The notes beneath the pieces are model-generated. The model worked only from the letters and a program-made list of their open reading frames with translations, did not search any database and had not been told where the DNA came from. Both the position numbers and the translations under genes were made by a program. A DNA stretch of 16,527 bases. Origin: Caldifarciminota bacterium (GTDB lineage Bacteria > Hydrothermota > Hydrothermia > B15-G9 > WFZT01). The DNA lies in NCBI GenBank assembly GCA_026986235.1, contig JALSOY010000055.1:1-16527 (forward strand). The letters are read 5' to 3'. Below are positions 13,817 to 16,527 of the stretch, piece by piece (within the stretch, counting starts at the first letter, position 1; each line of letters opens with the position of its first letter).

Positions 13817-14909
13817 GTTTCTCAACCTCCTTATCGGGTAATTTTGATGCCGCCACACCGGCAGCACCAAGTGCAGCACCCAGAGCCGCAGATGCCGCTG
13901 CCACGCCTGCTACCGTTACCTTACCTTCGCGGGTCTTTATCGGCGGATACTCTTCAGGTGGCACAACTTCCTGAGGCTTCACGCGGAACCTGACCGGAAG
14001 GTGGAATCCCACTCCTGGCTCTGTGCATCCCACACAGGGATGCCCTATTCCGATGGGCCATACACCTATGTCGTTAAACTGTGTTGTGGGACAGTTTGCG
14101 TATGTAACGGGTCCCTTGCACCCGAGCTGGTAAAGGCACCATCCACTTCTATGTCCTTCATCTCCGTACTCACGGGCAAACCTGCCGGCGTCGAAGTGTG
14201 CCCTTCTCGGGCAGTGATCGTGAATCCTCCTGCCATAAGCAAACTTCGGCCTGTTGTACTTATCAAGCTCCGGTACCTTTCTAAATGTCAGATAGTAAAG
14301 AAGAGTTGCAAGAATGTTATAGGGGTTTGGTGGACAGCCCGGTACATTTATCACAGGCTTATCTTTTACAACATCGAGAACACCGGAGGCACCTGTGGGA
14401 TTGGGATCAACCGACTGGACACCACCAAAAGAGGCACAGTTTCCTATTGCAACTATAGCAGCGGCCTTCTCCGAAACTTCCCTCAATATGTCAACTGCCC
14501 TTTTACCACCTATCTGGCAGTAGATTCCTCCGTCTTTGAGTGGAATAGAGCCTTCAACGACACAGATGAACTTTCCCGCATTTTTTTCCATCATGTGAGT
14601 TAGCACGGCTTCGGCCTGATTTCCGGCAGCCGCCATAATCGTTTCATGGTAATCGAGAGAGATAAGATCAAAGATAAGTTTCGCAAGGTCAGGATTGGTC
14701 GCCCTGAGTAATGACTCTGTACATCCTGTACATTCCTGAAAATGAAGCCATATAACAGGTGGTCTGTCAGGAGCTTTAATTGCAGCTTCGAGCTTTTTAA
14801 CAAAAGACACGGGAAGACCCATGGTTGCCGTCGCTATCGTCAGGAGTTTCAGAAAATCCCTCCTGCTCATCCCTTCATGAACACCATCTACGATGAATCT
14901 TCCATTCAT
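13788..14909 (-). CDS. hybO: [NiFe] hydrogenase small subunit HybO, Tat-exported and membrane-anchored
   Basis: This electron-transfer subunit has 373 residues. The Tat signal is SRRDFLKLLTIATATMGLPV (15-34). Proximal cluster ligands are Cys60, Cys63, Cys158 and Cys192. The distal cluster is His230, Cys233, Cys258 and Cys264, and the medial cluster is Cys273, Cys292 and Cys295. Motifs ECTGCTE and GNCASFGG have Gly where oxygen-tolerant enzymes carry the two extra cysteines, so a conventional oxygen-sensitive enzyme is expected. A C-terminal Ala/Gly-rich hydrophobic helix (about 332-355) followed by a charged tail should anchor it. The ATG has GGAGGG 4 bases before it. The tail after the helix is long and rich in Lys and Gly. 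First gene of the operon, about 38 bases below its predicted transcription start. Confidence 0.97.
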   Translation of the reverse strand: MNGRFIVDGVHEGMSRRDFLKLLTIATATMGLPVSFVKKLEAAIKAPDRPPVIWLHFQECTGCTESLLRATNPDLAKLIFDLISLDYHETIMAAAGNQAEAVLTHMMEKNAGKFICVVEGSIPLKDGGIYCQIGGKRAVDILREVSEKAAAIVAIGNCASFGGVQSVDPNPTGASGVLDVVKDKPVINVPGCPPNPYNILATLLYYLTFRKVPELDKYNRPKFAYGRRIHDHCPRRAHFDAGRFAREYGDEGHRSGWCLYQLGCKGPVTYANCPTTQFNDIGVWPIGIGHPCVGCTEPGVGFHLPVRFRVKPQEVVPPEEYPPIKTREGKVTVAGVAAASAALGAALGAAGVAASKLPDKEVEKHGGGKAEKS

Positions 14910-14954
14910 TTTACCCTCCTTTTTATTCTCATAGTTGCATAAACTCCTACATCC

Positions 14955-14982
14955 ATTATAACCAACTTTGTCAAATTGTCAA
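14955..14982 (-). promoter_or_regulatory. Sigma70-type promoter of the hydrogenase operon
   Basis: On the minus strand TTGACA (14977-14982) is followed after 16 bases by a perfect TATAAT (14955-14960). The start point should be near 14948, leaving a leader of about 38 bases to the hybO ATG. The -35 box is the first half of a direct repeat, TTGACAATTTGACAA (14968-14982), whose second half lies inside the spacer where a regulator could bind. The rest of 14983-15092 is AT-rich and holds only a weak stem-loop at 15059-15092 after the radical SAM gene. Confidence 0.75.
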
Positions 14983-15092
14983 GTTTTAAAAAAGTTTCTT
15001 TTTAAATAAATTGATTGATATTCAAACACCTTTACCGATCTGGAGAGAACCTCAGGGAGGGAAAATTTAATGTGGCGGTTAATTATATTCCC

Positions 15093-16049
15093 TTACTCTG
15101 GAGTTCCAAATCTCGTGGCAGGTGCCACGAAAAATTCTTTTCCCCTGTATGTGATCTTCTTTAGTCTTCCTTCATCTTTAAGTTTTTCCAGAAAACTTTT
15201 GTTGACACCGGGAAACCTTTCGGCAAGTGTTTCAACGATCTCCTCGAGTCTCATTGGATGTCTTCTACATATTGCCACAACCGCCTCCACAGGATCGTCA
15301 AAGCCCTGAATGCTGAAGTCCCCGGTCTCATAAAAGTTTATCGGTATCACATCTCCCAGGATGGCCTTTGCTCTCACAATTGCCTCTTCGTCAGGTGGCC
15401 TTACCCAGGGCTCTGCAGGAGGTCTGATTGGAATATTTATGTATATCCTATCAGGATTTATCCGGTCAAAGACCCTTTTCAGGGATTCAAGCTCTTCCTC
15501 TGAATCGTTAACTCCCTTAACGAGCATAACTTCAAACCAGAGTTTCCCTTCAAATGATCTTCTGAATTCCATCATCCCCTCAATTATTCTGTCAATGTGA
15601 AGTTCCCTGTGCGGTCTGTTGAGTACCCTGAATGTCCTTTCGATAGCTGTATCAAGGGATGGGAGAACGACATCTGCTCCCATGAGGTCATATCTGACAT
15701 CTTCTCTGTACAGAAGTGCACCGTTGGTGATAACTGCGACCGGGATTCCGGTTTCCCGTGCCCTCCTTACGAGCCACCCGAGGTTTTTGTTTAAAGTGGG
15801 TTCCCCCTCTCCCACAAATGTTACATAATCTATTTTTCCTCTATTCACCTCAACGGCGTATAGAATTTCATCCAGAATTTCCTCTTTTCTAAAAAAATCC
15901 TGCCTCCGGTTTGTAAGATGTAGAGTTCTCCCGAGCTGGCAGTACACACAGGAGTAATTACATGTCTTAAACGGTATCGGATTGACTCCCAGTGATCTTC
16001 CAAGTCGTCTTGAAGGCACAGGTCCATATACAAACCTAAGTGAGCTCAT
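15093..16049 (-). CDS. Radical SAM protein, COG0731-like
   Basis: This 318-residue protein has the radical SAM cluster motif CNYSCVYC (Cys30, Cys34, Cys37). It is preceded by the family opening FVYGPVPSRRLGRSLGVNPIPFKTC and followed by DYVTFVGEGEPTLN, the SAM-binding GEGEPT element. It belongs to the group loosely related to the wybutosine enzyme Tyw1. After the barrel (ending near residue 255) there is a helical winged-helix-like tail (CRRHPMRLEEIVETLAERF to RGKEFFVAPA). The reaction is not known for most members of this group. The ATG overlaps the end of the NifX-like gene by 14 bases and has only a weak GGGTG ribosome site, so translation probably depends on the upstream gene. The stop is followed by AT-rich DNA and then the hyb promoter, so it ends its own transcription unit. 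Confidence 0.88.
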   Translation of the reverse strand: MSSLRFVYGPVPSRRLGRSLGVNPIPFKTCNYSCVYCQLGRTLHLTNRRQDFFRKEEILDEILYAVEVNRGKIDYVTFVGEGEPTLNKNLGWLVRRARETGIPVAVITNGALLYREDVRYDLMGADVVLPSLDTAIERTFRVLNRPHRELHIDRIIEGMMEFRRSFEGKLWFEVMLVKGVNDSEEELESLKRVFDRINPDRIYINIPIRPPAEPWVRPPDEEAIVRAKAILGDVIPINFYETGDFSIQGFDDPVEAVVAICRRHPMRLEEIVETLAERFPGVNKSFLEKLKDEGRLKKITYRGKEFFVAPATRFGTPE

Positions 16050-16383
16050 CTTTCACCCGTTTCAAAGCCTCTTCAATGGGCACATTTTTCTTATAAAGAG
16101 GGATCATCTTTATCCCCTTCCTCTGAAGAAGTTCTCTGTTTTTACTTCCCATCGAATGACCGACAAAAACCTGACAGTCTGATAAAAGTTCCTTGATCAA
16201 TCTGGCCTTTTCGGGATTGTTGTGTTCCTCGATACCCAGTTTTTCGTCCGTGTAATCGTTGATCCTCTTCTCCACAAATCTGAACTCACCGTTCTCGTAG
16301 TCGTAGATGTAGTACATTTCAGCATCTCCGAAATGGCCAAATCTCACGGTTTTACCATCATCTGTTGCCACGGCTATCCTCAT
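16036..16383 (-). CDS. NifX/NafY-like dinitrogenase iron-molybdenum cofactor domain protein
   Basis: This 115-residue single-domain protein matches the DiNase_FeMo-co fold: MRIAVATDDGKTVRFGHFGDAEMYYIYD at the start, NNPEKARLIKELLSDCQVFVGHSMGSKNRELLQRKGIKMI in the middle. Stand-alone members occur widely in anaerobes without nitrogenase and are thought to bind metal-sulfur clusters. No nif structural gene is visible here, so a role in nitrogen fixation is not supported. One cysteine (in LLSDCQ) is present. The ATG has AGGAGGTGAACC before it and lies inside the end of the upstream methyltransferase-like gene; its stop lies inside the radical SAM gene. The overlaps suggest that the three proteins are made together and may act on one cofactor. 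Confidence 0.9.
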   Translation of the reverse strand: MRIAVATDDGKTVRFGHFGDAEMYYIYDYENGEFRFVEKRINDYTDEKLGIEEHNNPEKARLIKELLSDCQVFVGHSMGSKNRELLQRKGIKMIPLYKKNVPIEEALKRVKDELT

Positions 16384-16527
16384 GGTTCACCTCCTTTTTT
16401 GACACGATAAAAATCTCCATGTCTGTTTTCTTTACATCCTCTATTCCGAATCCCATGCTTTCCAGCATGGTTCTGAGCTCATTCTCATCGTAATACCTTT
16501 CAGGGATACCTGTCTTTGCCCCTTTAA
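16358..16527 (-). CDS. C-terminal end of a probable SAM-dependent methyltransferase (runs off window)
   Basis: An open minus-strand frame enters at the window edge and ends with TGA at 16358-16360, giving 56 codons. The stretch GIPERYYDENELRTMLESMG and the following FGIEDV then MEIFIVSKK resemble the last strands of class I SAM methyltransferases (xERYYxxEEL, then GFxxEDV, then a final strand). The catalytic and SAM-binding part lies outside the window, so this is a judgement from weak similarity. It overlaps the NifX-like start by 26 bases, and the ribosome site of that gene (AGGAGG) lies inside its final codons. Confidence 0.55.
   Translation of the reverse strand, partial: KGAKTGIPERYYDENELRTMLESMGFGIEDVKKTDMEIFIVSKKEVNHEDSRGNR

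Noticed and set aside
15059..15092. Stem-loop after the radical SAM stop as a terminator
   Set aside because: The stem has a mismatch and a bulge, only three G-C pairs, and no U-run after it.
16036..16383. Evidence for nitrogen fixation
   Set aside because: Single-domain NifX-like proteins are widespread in organisms without nitrogenase, and no nifHDK or nifB is visible.
1..16527. tRNA, rRNA, riboswitch or integrase/attachment sites
   Set aside because: I looked through all intergenic stretches and saw no cloverleaf, rRNA-like sequence, recognisable riboswitch core or integrase gene.

Overview
The window looks like chromosomal DNA from an anaerobic or facultative bacterium. The family mix recalls Thermodesulfobacteriota and other deltaproteobacteria-like lineages: a Hyb-type [NiFe] hydrogenase, a branched-chain-type ABC importer carrying its own acyl-CoA ligases, a CBS-ACT protein, and a NifX-like protein beside a radical SAM enzyme. 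This placement is inferred from gene content and is not firm. Two consensus-like sigma70 promoters and Shine-Dalgarno sequences before most genes argue for a bacterium rather than an archaeon. Every supported gene is on the minus strand, so transcription runs from high to low coordinates.

Region A (16527 to 15093) is a tightly overlapping cluster: the C-terminus of a probable methyltransferase, a small NifX/dinitrogenase iron-molybdenum cofactor-domain protein, and a radical SAM protein of the COG0731 type. Region B (14909 to 9635) is a complete five-gene hyb-like operon in the order small subunit (Tat signal), HybA ferredoxin (Tat signal), HybB quinone-side membrane protein, large subunit, and maturation endopeptidase. 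A good promoter (TTGACA-N16-TATAAT) precedes it. Together the five genes encode a membrane-bound, periplasm-facing [NiFe] hydrogenase that connects H2 to the quinone pool. The proximal-cluster region has the standard four cysteines, so the oxygen-tolerance cysteines are absent.

Region C (9082 to 9634) is the only long non-coding stretch. It holds a cluster of palindromic CCCCCTT-type repeats: two nearly intact copies, several decayed ones, a large inverted repeat that can end the hydrogenase transcript, and, at its left edge, a near-perfect promoter (TTGACA-N17-TATAGT) for the next operon.

Region D (9081 to 456) is a transport-and-activation operon: livG, an AMP-forming long-chain-type acyl-CoA ligase, livH, livM, livK, a very stable GC-rich hairpin, livF, a PaaK-family adenylating enzyme, and a CBS-ACT protein. 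The two ligases suggest that the imported substrate is a carboxylic acid (aromatic, fatty or branched) converted to its CoA thioester on entry, rather than simply leucine. The CBS-ACT protein could sense adenylates or an acid ligand. Region E (370 to 1) is the 5' part of a site-2 protease gene (rseP) that runs off the window.

I found no wholly new system. The most notable points are the repeat cluster joined to a promoter, the livK-livF hairpin combined with a livF start that lacks a Shine-Dalgarno, a PaaK-like enzyme without a canonical phosphate-binding loop, and a probable CTG start for the hydrogenase endopeptidase.
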